In this document: in pieces, positions 7,792-16,174 of the stretch | Layout: each line of letters starts with the position of its first letter | How positions within the stretch are numbered: the first letter of the stretch is position 1 | Origin: Chloroflexota bacterium | Lineage (GTDB): Bacteria > Chloroflexota > Limnocylindria > Limnocylindrales > CSP1-4 | NCBI GenBank assembly: GCA_021802585.1 | Contig: JAJZRQ010000016.1 | Span: 1 to 44,908 of the forward strand | DNA length: 44,908 bases | Direction of reading: 5' to 3' | Notes under the pieces: model-generated | The model's input: only the letters and a program-made list of their open reading frames with translations | The model's database searches: none | Told to the model about the DNA's origin: nothing | Made by a program: the position numbers and the translations under genes

Positions 7792-9519
7792 ATGACCTTC
7801 CGCGCCCGTCCGACGACGCGGACCGGCCGCCGCAGCGGCCACGAGTCCGACGCCCGCCGCAACCTCTACTTCAACCTCGGCTTCGGCGCGGTCGTCGCCG
7901 TCGCCGTCCTCCTCCTCGTCGGCGCCGGCGCCGCCAGCTGGTACGGCGACCACCTTGCCGCGGTCGCGATCGTCAACGGCGAGACGATCACGAAGGACGC
8001 CCTCCGGGCCCGCGTGGCGGTCGATTCCTTCCGCCTCGACATCCTCGAGTCGCGGACCCGCGAGAAGGTGAACGCCGGCCGGATGTCCGCGGCGGTGGGA
8101 ACCCAGCTCCTCAACTCCATCGCGCAGCAGCGCCAGCAGGTCGCGAGCCAGGCGTACGAGAACGTCATCGACGAGGCGCTCATCCTCCAGCTGGCGCCGA
8201 AACGGAGCGTCGCCGTGACCGCCGCCCAGATCGACGAACAGGTGACGAAGGACGCCACGACCCCCGAGAGCCGCCACACGTTCGTCATCACGGTGGCGCC
8301 GGCGGTCTCGAGCGGCGCCGCCGCCCCGACGCAGGAGCAGAAGGACGCCGCCCGCAAGAAGGCCGAGGGGCTCCTCGCCGACCTCGAGGGCGGGACGTCG
8401 TGGGAGGACGTCGTGAAGGCCTCCGGCGACGCGAGCGCGGCCGACACGAACGGCGACCTCACGTTCATCGACAAGGGGACGACCTCCCCGGACCAGGCCT
8501 TCGTCGACGCCGTGTTCGCCCTGGCGGCGCCCGGCTACACGGACGTCGTCGAAGGCGCCGACGGCGCGTTCCGGATCGGCCGGGTGACGGAGATCGTGCC
8601 CGCCGTGACCGACCCCAACTACATGAAGCGCGCCGCCGACGCGGGCGTCGACGAGGCCGCCTACCGGCGGGCCAGCGAGGCGGTCCTGGCCCGCGACGGG
8701 ATCGAGGCGAGCCTCATCGCGGAAGTCGTGGACAAGCCGTCGGAGCAGCGCCGCGTCGCGGAGATGGTCCTCGAGGACAACGGCGGCCAGACGATCTCCC
8801 CCGGCGCCGTCCTCGTCCGGCACATCCTCTACGCGCCGAAGAACGACCCGGGCGGCGCCTCGAAGCTCGCCGCCGACGATCCGGCCTGGAAGGCCGCCGA
8901 GGAGGAGGCCCAGGCCGCGTACGACGAGCTGAAGGCCGGCACGAAGCGCTTCGTCGACCTCGCCGCGGGAAGCGACGACACGGGGTCGGCATCGTCGAAC
9001 GGGTTCCTCCCGTACGTCTCGCAGGACGACCCCAGCGCGCAGCTCGACCCGGCCTTCGCCGCGGCGATCTTCGCCCCGGGGCTCCAGCCGGGCCAGCTCC
9101 TGGCCCCCGTCAAGTCGGCCTTCGGCTGGCACGTCATCCAGTTCGTCACGACGGACGACCCGGCCGTCCGCGCCCAGAAGCTCATCGTCGAGGCGTCGAA
9201 GCCCGGCGCCGACTTCGCCCGGATCGCCGCCGACAACTCGATCTCCTCGAACGCCGCGACCGGCGGCGAGGTCGGCTGGGTTGCCCGCTACCAGCTCCCG
9301 AAGGAGCAGGAGGACGCGATCTTCGGGGCCCAGGCGAACGCCCTCACGACACCGATCGAGAGCAGCGGGCTCGTGATCTACCGGATCCAGGAGGTCGCGA
9401 CCCGGATGCCCGATCCCGACCAGGCGAAGACGCTTCGCTCGAGCGCGTTCTCGAACTGGTACTCGGGGATCAAGAACGACCCGGCCCAGACGACGATCGA
9501 GCGCCTCATCTCGGGCTGA
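7792..9519 (+). CDS. membrane-anchored parvulin-type peptidylprolyl isomerase (SurA/PrsA-like)
   Basis: Extracytoplasmic foldase of 575 residues. A basic N-terminus is followed by one membrane segment (about 22-46, FNLGFGAVVAVAVLLLVGAG) and a SurA_N-like chaperone helix region starting IVNGETITKDALRAR. Three parvulin-like segments follow: about 160-270 (degenerate), about 340-460 (begins LVRHILYAPK, ends SAFGWHVIQFV) and about 465-560 (QKLIVEASKPGADFARIA to GLVIYRIQEV). Only the middle one looks like a full PPIC domain by eye. The ATG has AAGAGAG upstream. There is no lipobox, so it is held by the uncleaved helix. It precedes mazG by 11 bases and is probably cotranscribed with it. Confidence 0.87.
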   Translation: MTFRARPTTRTGRRSGHESDARRNLYFNLGFGAVVAVAVLLLVGAGAASWYGDHLAAVAIVNGETITKDALRARVAVDSFRLDILESRTREKVNAGRMSAAVGTQLLNSIAQQRQQVASQAYENVIDEALILQLAPKRSVAVTAAQIDEQVTKDATTPESRHTFVITVAPAVSSGAAAPTQEQKDAARKKAEGLLADLEGGTSWEDVVKASGDASAADTNGDLTFIDKGTTSPDQAFVDAVFALAAPGYTDVVEGADGAFRIGRVTEIVPAVTDPNYMKRAADAGVDEAAYRRASEAVLARDGIEASLIAEVVDKPSEQRRVAEMVLEDNGGQTISPGAVLVRHILYAPKNDPGGASKLAADDPAWKAAEEEAQAAYDELKAGTKRFVDLAAGSDDTGSASSNGFLPYVSQDDPSAQLDPAFAAAIFAPGLQPGQLLAPVKSAFGWHVIQFVTTDDPAVRAQKLIVEASKPGADFARIAADNSISSNAATGGEVGWVARYQLPKEQEDAIFGAQANALTTPIESSGLVIYRIQEVATRMPDPDQAKTLRSSAFSNWYSGIKNDPAQTTIERLISG

Positions 9520-9530
9520 CCGGAGGTCGC

Positions 9531-10793
9531 GTGCTCGACGCCCTGCTCGCTGAGGCCCGGCTCCGCTGGGGGCTCGACCCGGCGGAGGGCCTCGCCGTCG
9601 TCCCCGCGGAACGGCTCGTCGCCGTCCCGCTCGAGCCGTCGCGGCCGGCGCTCCTCGTGCCCCTCGCGCTCCTCCACGCCGCCGCGCCGGCGGAGCCGCC
9701 CGCCCCGCTCCCCGGTCGCCACGGCCCGGCGGGGCGCGACGCGCTCGGCGTCCTCCGCCGCCTCTACCCGCCCGACCACCCGGTGGGGCGCCTCGGGGCG
9801 GCCGAGGGGACGACCATCGCATCCCTCGCGGAGGCGGATCTCGCGGGCCCGCTCTATCTGCGGCCCGTCGCCCCCGAGCTGGCGGCCGCCTCGCCGTGGG
9901 GGATGCCCTGGATCTCGAACCGCCTGCGGGCCCCGGACGGCTGCCCGTGGGACCGCGAGCAGACCCACGAGTCGCTCCGGAACCACCTCCTCGAGGAGGC
10001 GTACGAGGTCTACGACGCCCTCGCCGCAGGCGCCACGCCGGAGCTCGCCGGGGAGCTCGGCGACCTCTGGCTGCAGGTCGTCCTCCACGCCCAGCTCGCG
10101 GCGGAGGCCGGCGTCTTCGACCTCGCCGACGTCCAGGCCGCGATCGCCGGCAAGATCGTCCGCCGCCACCCCCACGTCTTCGGCGACGCGGTGGTCCGCA
10201 CGGCGGGCGACGTGAACCGCCAGTGGGAGCGGATCAAGGAGGCCGAGCGGGCGGCCGAGGCGGCAGCGGCCGCCGGGGAGGGCGATGCGCCGGGCCCGAA
10301 GAGCGCCCTCGACGGCGTCAGCCGGTCGATGCCCGCCCTCGCGGCGAGCCAGGAGATGCAGGAGCGGGCGGCCCACCTCGGCTACGACTGGCCGTCGATC
10401 GACGGGATCCTCGGGAAGGTCGCCGAGGAGCTCGGCGAGCTCGCCGCGGCCGAGGGGTCGGCGGCCCGGGCGGAGGAGCTCGGCGACCTCCTCATGGTCG
10501 TCGTCAACCTCGCCCGCCACCACGACGTCGAGGCCGAGGCGGCTCTCCGGGCGGCGAACGAGAAGTTCCGTCGCCGCTTCGGGATCGTCGAACGCCTCGC
10601 GGCCGAGCGCGGCGTCGCCCTCCGCGACCTCTCGTTCGCCGAGCTCGACGGCCTGTGGGACGCGGCGAAGCGCGAGCTGGCGCGCCAGAATGAGGCTGCC
10701 GGGCCGCTGTCGCCCGGCGCAGGTGGCTCCGCCGGGCTCCCGTCCGGCGCGCCGGCGCCGCGGACGCGCGAGCCCGCGGACGAGGAGGGGTGA
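9531..10793 (+). CDS. mazG: nucleoside triphosphate pyrophosphohydrolase MazG with degenerate N-terminal domain
   Basis: Hydrolyses (d)NTPs to NMP and pyrophosphate, removing aberrant nucleotides. Two MazG helical units are visible: about 130-235 ([30 protein letters not shown]) and about 275-390 ([31 protein letters not shown]). These carry the ExxE and ExxD magnesium ligands. The first 115 residues resemble only the tail of the tetrapyrrole-methylase domain of YabN-type fusions ([25 protein letters not shown]) and lack a SAM-binding site. The GTG start has GGAGG upstream. The tail (390-420) is low complexity. Its stop overlaps the ATG of rph (TGATG). Confidence 0.88.
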   Translation: MLDALLAEARLRWGLDPAEGLAVVPAERLVAVPLEPSRPALLVPLALLHAAAPAEPPAPLPGRHGPAGRDALGVLRRLYPPDHPVGRLGAAEGTTIASLAEADLAGPLYLRPVAPELAAASPWGMPWISNRLRAPDGCPWDREQTHESLRNHLLEEAYEVYDALAAGATPELAGELGDLWLQVVLHAQLAAEAGVFDLADVQAAIAGKIVRRHPHVFGDAVVRTAGDVNRQWERIKEAERAAEAAAAAGEGDAPGPKSALDGVSRSMPALAASQEMQERAAHLGYDWPSIDGILGKVAEELGELAAAEGSAARAEELGDLLMVVVNLARHHDVEAEAALRAANEKFRRRFGIVERLAAERGVALRDLSFAELDGLWDAAKRELARQNEAAGPLSPGAGGSAGLPSGAPAPRTREPADEEG

Positions 10794-11530
10794 TGACGAT
10801 CGGGAACCGCGGACCGGCCGTCCGGCCGTCGGGACGGCGCCCGGACGAGCTCCGGTCGGTCGCGATGACGCTCGGCGTCCAGAAGTGGGCCGAGGGCTCG
10901 TGCCGGATCCGGGTCGGCGACACGGAGGTCCTCTGCGCGGCGACGATCGAGGACCGCGTCCCGCCCCACCTCCGCGGCAAGGGGAGCGGCTGGGTCACCG
11001 CCGAGTACTCGATGCTCCCGCGCTCGACGGCGGAGCGGACGCAGCGGGAAGCGGCGGCCGGCCGGATCGGCGGCCGGACGCACGAGATCCAGCGACTCAT
11101 CGGCCGCTCCCTGCGGGGCGTCGTCGACCTCGGGCGGCTCGGGGAGCGGACGGTCACGGTCGACTGCGACGTCCTCCAGGCCGACGGCGGCACGCGCACG
11201 GCGAGCATCACCGGCGGATACGTCGCCCTTGCCGCCGCCCTCATGACGTACGGGATGGAGCGGCTCCTCGTCGGGAAGGTCGCGGCGGTCTCCGTCGGGA
11301 TCCACGCCGGCGTCCCGCTCCTCGACCTCGACTATGCGGAGGACCGCGTCGCCGAGGTCGACTTCAACGTCGTCGGTACGGACGCCGGGACGTACGTCGA
11401 GCTCCAGGGGACGGCCGAGGGGCGGGCGTTCTCCCGCGACGACCTCGGGCGCCTCCTCGACCTCGCCGGCTCGGGGCTCACCCGCCTCTTCGAAGCCCAG
11501 GCGGCGATCCTCGCGACCGTCCAGCGGTGA
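10793..11530 (+). CDS. rph: ribonuclease PH
   Basis: Phosphate-dependent 3'-5' exonuclease that trims tRNA 3' ends. At 245 residues it is standard length. Family hallmarks are [17 protein letters not shown] at the start, [16 protein letters not shown], the phosphate-site [36 protein letters not shown], and [17 protein letters not shown] near the end. The ATG at 10793 is preferred over a GTG three bases earlier because GAGGAGG sits at normal spacing. One-base stop/start overlap with mazG and a GTGA overlap with rdgB show a housekeeping operon. The rph-rdgB pairing is common in bacteria. Confidence 0.96.
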   Translation: MTIGNRGPAVRPSGRRPDELRSVAMTLGVQKWAEGSCRIRVGDTEVLCAATIEDRVPPHLRGKGSGWVTAEYSMLPRSTAERTQREAAAGRIGGRTHEIQRLIGRSLRGVVDLGRLGERTVTVDCDVLQADGGTRTASITGGYVALAAALMTYGMERLLVGKVAAVSVGIHAGVPLLDLDYAEDRVAEVDFNVVGTDAGTYVELQGTAEGRAFSRDDLGRLLDLAGSGLTRLFEAQAAILATVQR

Positions 11531-12183
11531 CCGCCGGCCGATCGGGTGCCCCTCCCCGGCCGCGGCTCCTCGTCGCGACCCGCTCGCGCCACAAGCTCGC
11601 CGAGCTCCGCGACCTCCTCCACCTCGGGCGGGCGGAGCTCGTCGACCTCGACGACGTGGGGATCGCCGACGACGTGGAGGAGACGGGGGCGACGTTCGCC
11701 GCGAACGCCGCCCTCAAGGCCCGCTTCTACGCCCGCCGGAGCGGACTCCCGACCATCGCCGACGACTCCGGCCTCGAGGTGGACGCCCTCGGCGGCGGCC
11801 CCGGCGTGCGCACCCGGCGGTACGCGGGCGAGCGCGCCACGGATGCCGAGAACAACGCGAAGCTCCTCGCGGCGCTCGCCGGCCTGCCGCCCGACCGGCG
11901 CGGCGCCCGGTACCGCTGCGTCCTCGCCCTCGCCCTCCCCGCGCGCGGCGGGCCCCGCGGCGGGCTGCCGGTGACGCTCACCCGCGGCACGTTCGAGGGC
12001 CGGATCGGCACGGCGCCGCGCGGGACGAACGGGTTCGGCTACGACCCGATCTTCGAGCCGGCCGGCGAGTCGCCCGGCGGGGCGACGGTCGGGGAGTGGC
12101 CGCCGGAGCGCAAGCAGGCTGTCTCCCACCGCGCCCGCGCCGCCCGGCGGATGGCCCCGATCCTCGAGGGCCACGGGTTCTGA
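11527..12183 (+). CDS. rdgB: XTP/dITP diphosphatase (RdgB/HAM1)
   Basis: Removes deaminated purine nucleotides (XTP, ITP, dITP) by hydrolysis to the monophosphate. The 218-residue protein has the N-terminal [18 protein letters not shown], the [18 protein letters not shown] helix, [37 protein letters not shown] and the terminal [14 protein letters not shown], covering the whole family. The GTG start overlaps the stop of rph by four bases. Together with MazG it forms a nucleotide-pool sanitising operon. Confidence 0.95.
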   Translation: MTAGRSGAPPRPRLLVATRSRHKLAELRDLLHLGRAELVDLDDVGIADDVEETGATFAANAALKARFYARRSGLPTIADDSGLEVDALGGGPGVRTRRYAGERATDAENNAKLLAALAGLPPDRRGARYRCVLALALPARGGPRGGLPVTLTRGTFEGRIGTAPRGTNGFGYDPIFEPAGESPGGATVGEWPPERKQAVSHRARAARRMAPILEGHGF

Positions 12184-12283
12184 GGCTACGGCTCCACGAT
12201 GACGGTTCCCCTGCCCCGGACGCGTCGTACGGGTTGCCCGCCGAGCCGCGGCGGAGGACACTGCGCGCGAAGGAGGGACTCCG

Positions 12284-12469
12284 ATGGTGAAGGACGCGAA
12301 TGGGCGCGAAGGGCTGTCCGCCGGGGCGATCGCGAAGGAGCTGGGAGTCACGGCCCCGGCTGTGAAGAAGGCGCTCGCCGCCCTCAAGATCGAAGCGGAC
12401 TTCGTGAAGGCGGGCTGCGCCTACTACTACGCGGACCGGATCCCGAGCATCCGCGCGGCGATCACGTAG
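12284..12469 (+). CDS. small helix-turn-helix protein
   Basis: A 61-residue protein with a near-complete HTH: GLSAGAIAKELGVTAPAVKKALAAL, where helix 2, the GV turn and the recognition helix are evident. A short C-terminal part follows with one cysteine and a YYYADRIPSIRAA tail, possibly a small wing. The ATG has a strong GGAGG (GAAGGAGGGACTCCG before it). It stands alone between rdgB and cpaF. It is probably a DNA-binding regulator; its target is unknown, and its own promoter region or the divergent -10 before cpaF are the nearest candidates. I do not recognise a named family. Confidence 0.75.
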   Translation: MVKDANGREGLSAGAIAKELGVTAPAVKKALAALKIEADFVKAGCAYYYADRIPSIRAAIT

Positions 12470-12547
12470 GACGCCGCCGCGTCCCGCGGCGGTTGCGCCC
12501 CGACACCGGATCGGTACCACCGGGTACCCCTGCCGATGGCGCGGAGG

Positions 12548-12553
12548 TATGCT
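12548..12553 (+). promoter_or_regulatory. -10 box upstream of cpaF
   Basis: TATGCT (TANNNT) lies about 95 bases before the ATG at 12648, in a region without coding signal. No convincing -35 is visible. A second transcript from the small HTH gene could also read through. Confidence 0.4.
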
Positions 12554-12647
12554 CGCGGGGTCGACGCGCGCGGTGGGCGCCTCGCCCGCGAGGGCCCGAT
12601 CCCTGGACCTCCCGGATCGCGTCGCCGGCCGAACGAGGTGGAACCCG

Positions 12648-14477
12648 ATGTCGCTGCTCCGGCGGGTCGAGCAGGCGCAGCACGACGCCGACGCGCAGAG
12701 CGCCGGCACCACCCCGCCGCCGCCGCCCCCGGCCGCCCCGAAGCCGCCGCCGGCCCCGATGCGGCCGGCCCAGGCCGCGGCCCGCGAGGTCCTCCTCCGC
12801 GACATCCGGGTGCGCCTCCTCGACGAGCTGAGCGGCTCGTCCGGCGCGCTGTTCGACGCCGCCGCGGCGACGGACGTCCGCCAGCGGATCGAGGTGATCG
12901 TCGACCGGATCATCCGGGCGAACGGGTTCGCGGTCACGGGGGACGAGCGCCTCCGCCTCGTCGAGGAGCTCATCGGCGAGATCGGCGGCCTCGGGCCGCT
13001 CGAGCCGCTCCTCCGCGACGAGACGATCACCGAGGTCATGGTGAACGGCCCGCGCCAGATCTACATCGAGCGGCGGGGCAAGATCGAGCGGGTCGACCGG
13101 GCGTTCCTCAACGACGAGCACGTGCTCCGGATCATCGACCGGATCGTCACCCCGATCGGCCGCCGGATCGACAAGTCGAGCCCACGGGTCGACGCCCGCC
13201 TGCCCGACGGCTCGCGCGTCAACGCGATCATCCCGCCGCTCTCCCTCGTGGGGCCCGTCATCACGATCCGGAAGTTCGCCGCCCGGCCGTACACCGTCGA
13301 GGACCTCATCGGCTTCGGGACGGCGACGGCCGAGATGTTCGACTTCCTGCGGGCCTGCGTCGAGGCGCGCCTCAACCTCTTCGTCTCGGGCGGCACCGGC
13401 TCGGGCAAGACGACGACCCTCAACGTCATCTCCTCGTTCATCCCGAACGACGAGCGGATCGTCACGATCGAGGATGCCGCCGAGCTCCAGCTCCGCCAGG
13501 AGCACGTCGTGACCCTCGAGTCCCGGCCCCCGAACCTCGAGGGCCGCGGCGAGATCACGATCCGCGACCTCCTGCGGAACGCCCTCCACATGCGCCCCGA
13601 CCGGATCATCGTCGGGGAGTGCCGCTCGGGCGAGGCGCTGGACATGCTCCAGGCGATGACCGTCGGCCACGAGGGCTCCCTCTCGACGGGCCATGCCAAC
13701 AGCCCGCCGGACATGCTCCGGCGCCTCGAGACGATGGTCCTCATGGCCGGCGTGGAGCTGCCGCTGCGGGCGATCCGCGAGCAGATCGCCTCCGCCGTCG
13801 ACCTCATCGTCCACACCGCGCGCCTCAAGGACGGGACCCGGAAGATCGTCAACATCACCGAGGTCTACGGCATCGAGGACGACGACATCCTCACCCAGGA
13901 CGTCTTCGTCTTCCAGCAGACGGGCGTCGTCGAGGGCAGGATCCAGGGGCTGCTGAAGCCGACGGGGATCCGCCCCACGTTCATGGCGAAGTTCAGGACG
14001 CGCGGCATCCAGCTGCCGCCCGACGAGTTCGGGATCCCCCCCGAGGATCCGCAGAACCCGGACGTGGCCCGCCAGCGGAAGGGGCGGATGACGACGGGCG
14101 AGGGGGTCCCGGTCGGCGACGGGTCGCGCCCGACGGTGGGCGCCGCTCGCGCGGTGAAGGCCGGAGGGATGGTCTACGTCTCGGGGATCGGGCCGACGGA
14201 CCCCGCGACGGGGCAGGTCGCGAGCGCCGCGATCAAGGAGCAGACGCGGCAGTGCCTCCAGAACCTCAAGGCGCGGCTCGAGGCCGAGGGGAGCTCGCTC
14301 GAGAGGGTCGTCTGGGCGAACTGGGCGCTCCGCGACCCGGCCGAGTTCGACGCGTTCAGCGAGGAGTGGGCGCGCTGGTTCCCCGGCGACACGCCGGTCG
14401 GCCAGGGCACGCTCATGCCACCGCTCCAGCGGCGGGCGGGGTTCCGGATCTCGATCGGCGTCATCGCCGAGGCGTAG
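12648..14477 (+). CDS. cpaF: CpaF/TadA-type secretion ATPase fused in frame to a RidA-family domain
   Basis: Residues 1-40 are Pro/Ala-rich. Residues 45-460 are a complete CpaF ATPase that powers Tad/Flp pilus or related secretion: DLLIGEI-like N-domain, Walker A GGTGSGKTT (248-256, Lys254), Asp box IVTIEDAAEL, EGRGEITIRDLLRNALHMRPD, Walker B IVGECRSGEALDML and His-box STGHANSP. After a short linker, residues 485-609 form a full RidA/YjgF domain (RPTVGAARAVKAGGMVYVSG, FRISIGVIAEA). No stop separates them. An internal ATG at 14088 with GGAAGGGG before it would give a 129-residue stand-alone RidA, the usual family length. By hand alignment the RidA catalytic Arg position is Gly, so imine deaminase activity is doubtful. 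ATG at 12648 is chosen for its GAGGTGG. No other tad/flp genes are nearby. Confidence 0.85.
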   Translation: MSLLRRVEQAQHDADAQSAGTTPPPPPPAAPKPPPAPMRPAQAAAREVLLRDIRVRLLDELSGSSGALFDAAAATDVRQRIEVIVDRIIRANGFAVTGDERLRLVEELIGEIGGLGPLEPLLRDETITEVMVNGPRQIYIERRGKIERVDRAFLNDEHVLRIIDRIVTPIGRRIDKSSPRVDARLPDGSRVNAIIPPLSLVGPVITIRKFAARPYTVEDLIGFGTATAEMFDFLRACVEARLNLFVSGGTGSGKTTTLNVISSFIPNDERIVTIEDAAELQLRQEHVVTLESRPPNLEGRGEITIRDLLRNALHMRPDRIIVGECRSGEALDMLQAMTVGHEGSLSTGHANSPPDMLRRLETMVLMAGVELPLRAIREQIASAVDLIVHTARLKDGTRKIVNITEVYGIEDDDILTQDVFVFQQTGVVEGRIQGLLKPTGIRPTFMAKFRTRGIQLPPDEFGIPPEDPQNPDVARQRKGRMTTGEGVPVGDGSRPTVGAARAVKAGGMVYVSGIGPTDPATGQVASAAIKEQTRQCLQNLKARLEAEGSSLERVVWANWALRDPAEFDAFSEEWARWFPGDTPVGQGTLMPPLQRRAGFRISIGVIAEA

Positions 14478-14501
14478 CCTCCGGCACGGGGCCTCCGGGC
14501 G

Positions 14502-15335
14502 TCAGCCCTCCGGCACGGTCCGCGGGGGCGCCGGCGGGATGCCTTCGCGCGGAAGGCCGTGCGGAGCCTCGGCCACCGCGGCCGGCGGCTTCCGCCGGCG
14601 GAGCCGCAGGAGGTCGAAGACGAGGTCCCGCTTCATGAGCTGGATCGCCTTCGCCGGGTCCACGCCCTTCGGGCAGACCTGCGAGCACTCCCCCGCGAAG
14701 TGGCAGCGCCACGGCCCGTCCCCGCCGGACAGCACCTCGCGACGCTCGCCGAACCCGGCGTCGCGCGAGTCGCTGTCGTAGCGCTGGGCCTGTGCGAGGG
14801 GCATCGGCCCCGCGTAGTGCGGGTCGGTCGCGACCGTCGGGCAGGCGGCCATGCAGCAGCCGCACTTGATGCAGTAGCTGAACTGGAGGTACTCCTCCAG
14901 CTCGTGCGGCGACTGCCAGTACTCGCGGGTCGGGTCGTCCTGCTCCTCGGTGTCGTCCCGCAGCAGGTACGGCCGGAGGTCGCGGTGGGTCTCGAACATC
15001 GGGCGCAGGTCGGGGACAAGGTCCTTGACGATGTCGAAGTTGGGGAGCGGCCCGACCGCGACGACCTCGCTGCCCAGCTCCGCGACCTGCGTGTTGCAGG
15101 CGAGCCGGGGCCGCCCGTCGATGAGCATCCCGCAGGAGCCGCAGATCCCCATCCGGCACGACGAGCGCCAGGCGAGGCTGGGAGCGCTCTGCTCCTTCAC
15201 CTTCCATAACCCGTCGAGCACCGTCATTCCGGGCGTCACCTCGACGCGGTGATCCTCCCAGCGCGGCCGCTCGTCCCGGCCGGGCTCGAACCGCCGGACG
15301 CGGAAGGTGACCGTCCTCGGGCGTGCGTCAGCCAC
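14502..15335 (-). CDS. sdhB: succinate dehydrogenase iron-sulfur subunit
   Basis: Electron-transfer subunit of complex II on the cytosolic face. The 277-residue protein has the plant-type [2Fe-2S] site C60, C65, C68, C80, then the bacterial ferredoxin part with C155, C158, C161, C165 and C211, C217, C221, which are the usual ligands for the [4Fe-4S] and [3Fe-4S] clusters. An extra cysteine (C160) lies inside the CIKCGCC motif. The C-terminal tail after about 245 is Arg/Pro-rich and longer than usual. It is the last gene of the sdhACDB operon; its ATG lies one base after the stop of sdhD. It converges with cpaF. Confidence 0.95.
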   Translation of the reverse strand: MADARPRTVTFRVRRFEPGRDERPRWEDHRVEVTPGMTVLDGLWKVKEQSAPSLAWRSSCRMGICGSCGMLIDGRPRLACNTQVAELGSEVVAVGPLPNFDIVKDLVPDLRPMFETHRDLRPYLLRDDTEEQDDPTREYWQSPHELEEYLQFSYCIKCGCCMAACPTVATDPHYAGPMPLAQAQRYDSDSRDAGFGERREVLSGGDGPWRCHFAGECSQVCPKGVDPAKAIQLMKRDLVFDLLRLRRRKPPAAVAEAPHGLPREGIPPAPPRTVPEG

Positions 15336-15336
15336 G

Positions 15337-15717
15337 TCAGCCTCCCACCGTCGTGGCCGCGCCGGGGGCGGCGAGAGCGGTCCAGGTCCCGAAGGCGAAC
15401 AGCGCCAGCCCGACGACGGAGAGCCCGACGTCGATCACCTTCCGGAGGGCCGGCCCCGGGTTCAGCTCCAGGAGGATGTTCCGCAGGCCGTAGAGCCCGT
15501 GGTAGAGGGTGGCCCCGACGAGGATGACGTACGTGACGGCGAAGAAGACGCTCTGGGCGCGCAGCGCGACGCTCGCCCAGTCGATGGCCTTGTCGCCCGG
15601 GACGCCGAGGCCGTCCCCCGTCAGGCCGAGGTGCATGATCGCCATGTGGAGGCCGAGGAAGACGAGGATCAGCCCGCCTGCGCCGAGGTGAGCCGTCCAG
15701 AGCGTTCGATCGCGCAT
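15337..15717 (-). CDS. sdhD: succinate dehydrogenase membrane anchor subunit
   Basis: Small membrane subunit of complex II, 126 residues with three membrane helices (about 8-30, 54-76, 92-116). Histidines at 10, 24, 29 and 73 lie in or next to helices and are candidate heme or quinone-site residues. The ATG at 15717 was chosen because it directly precedes the first helix and follows sdhC by 8 bases; the longer in-frame version would overlap the sdhC coding end. Assignment as the D subunit follows from position and its YHGLYGLRNILLE segment. Confidence 0.85.
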   Translation of the reverse strand: MRDRTLWTAHLGAGGLILVFLGLHMAIMHLGLTGDGLGVPGDKAIDWASVALRAQSVFFAVTYVILVGATLYHGLYGLRNILLELNPGPALRKVIDVGLSVVGLALFAFGTWTALAAPGAATTVGG

Positions 15718-15725
15718 GTCGGCTC

Positions 15726-16160
15726 CTACCGCAGGGTGAGGAAGTCGAGGCCGCCCCACAGCGCGATCACCCCGGCGACGATCATCACCGCCACGGCGAG
15801 CGGGCGCTGCCGGCCCACCGAGGTCGCGTAGGGGTAGATGGGCTCGATCGGCGGCCCGATGAGGAAGCCGTGCTCGATGAGCGCGAGCCGGACCCCGTTC
15901 ACGGCATGGAACGCGAAGGCGGCGAAGACGAGGTACTCGCCGACCGCGAACAGCGGGCCCGAGACGGCGTCCATCGCCTGCTTCCAGCTGGCGGGCCCGA
16001 GGACGCGGGTCGACGTGACGAAGATGTGCATGAGGAAGTAGGCGAGGAGGCCGAGGCCCGTGATCCGGTGGAGCGTGTAGAGGTACCGCTCGAAGCCCCA
16101 GCGGCCGCCGCCGACCCAGCCGCGGATGCCGAGCCGGTTGGGGTGTGCGCGCGATGCCAT
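15726..16160 (-). CDS. sdhC: succinate dehydrogenase cytochrome b subunit
   Basis: Cytochrome b-type anchor of complex II, 144 residues, three helices (about 32-54, 70-95, 118-140). The family motif YLYTLHRITGLGLLAYFLMH is split around H31 and H45, and FAFHAVNGVRLALIEHG contains H85; these are the likely heme ligands. The ATG at 16160 has GGGAGG six bases upstream and lies 14 bases after the stop of sdhA, so an upstream in-frame ATG inside sdhA is rejected. Confidence 0.9.
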   Translation of the reverse strand: MASRAHPNRLGIRGWVGGGRWGFERYLYTLHRITGLGLLAYFLMHIFVTSTRVLGPASWKQAMDAVSGPLFAVGEYLVFAAFAFHAVNGVRLALIEHGFLIGPPIEPIYPYATSVGRQRPLAVAVMIVAGVIALWGGLDFLTLR

Positions 16161-16174
16161 CGATGTCCTCCCGG

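Noticed and set aside
5256-7862. 868-codon - strand open frame across the methyltransferase and glycosyltransferase genes
   Set aside because: It is Arg/Pro/Gly-rich with no domain and is out of frame with two clearly recognisable enzymes.
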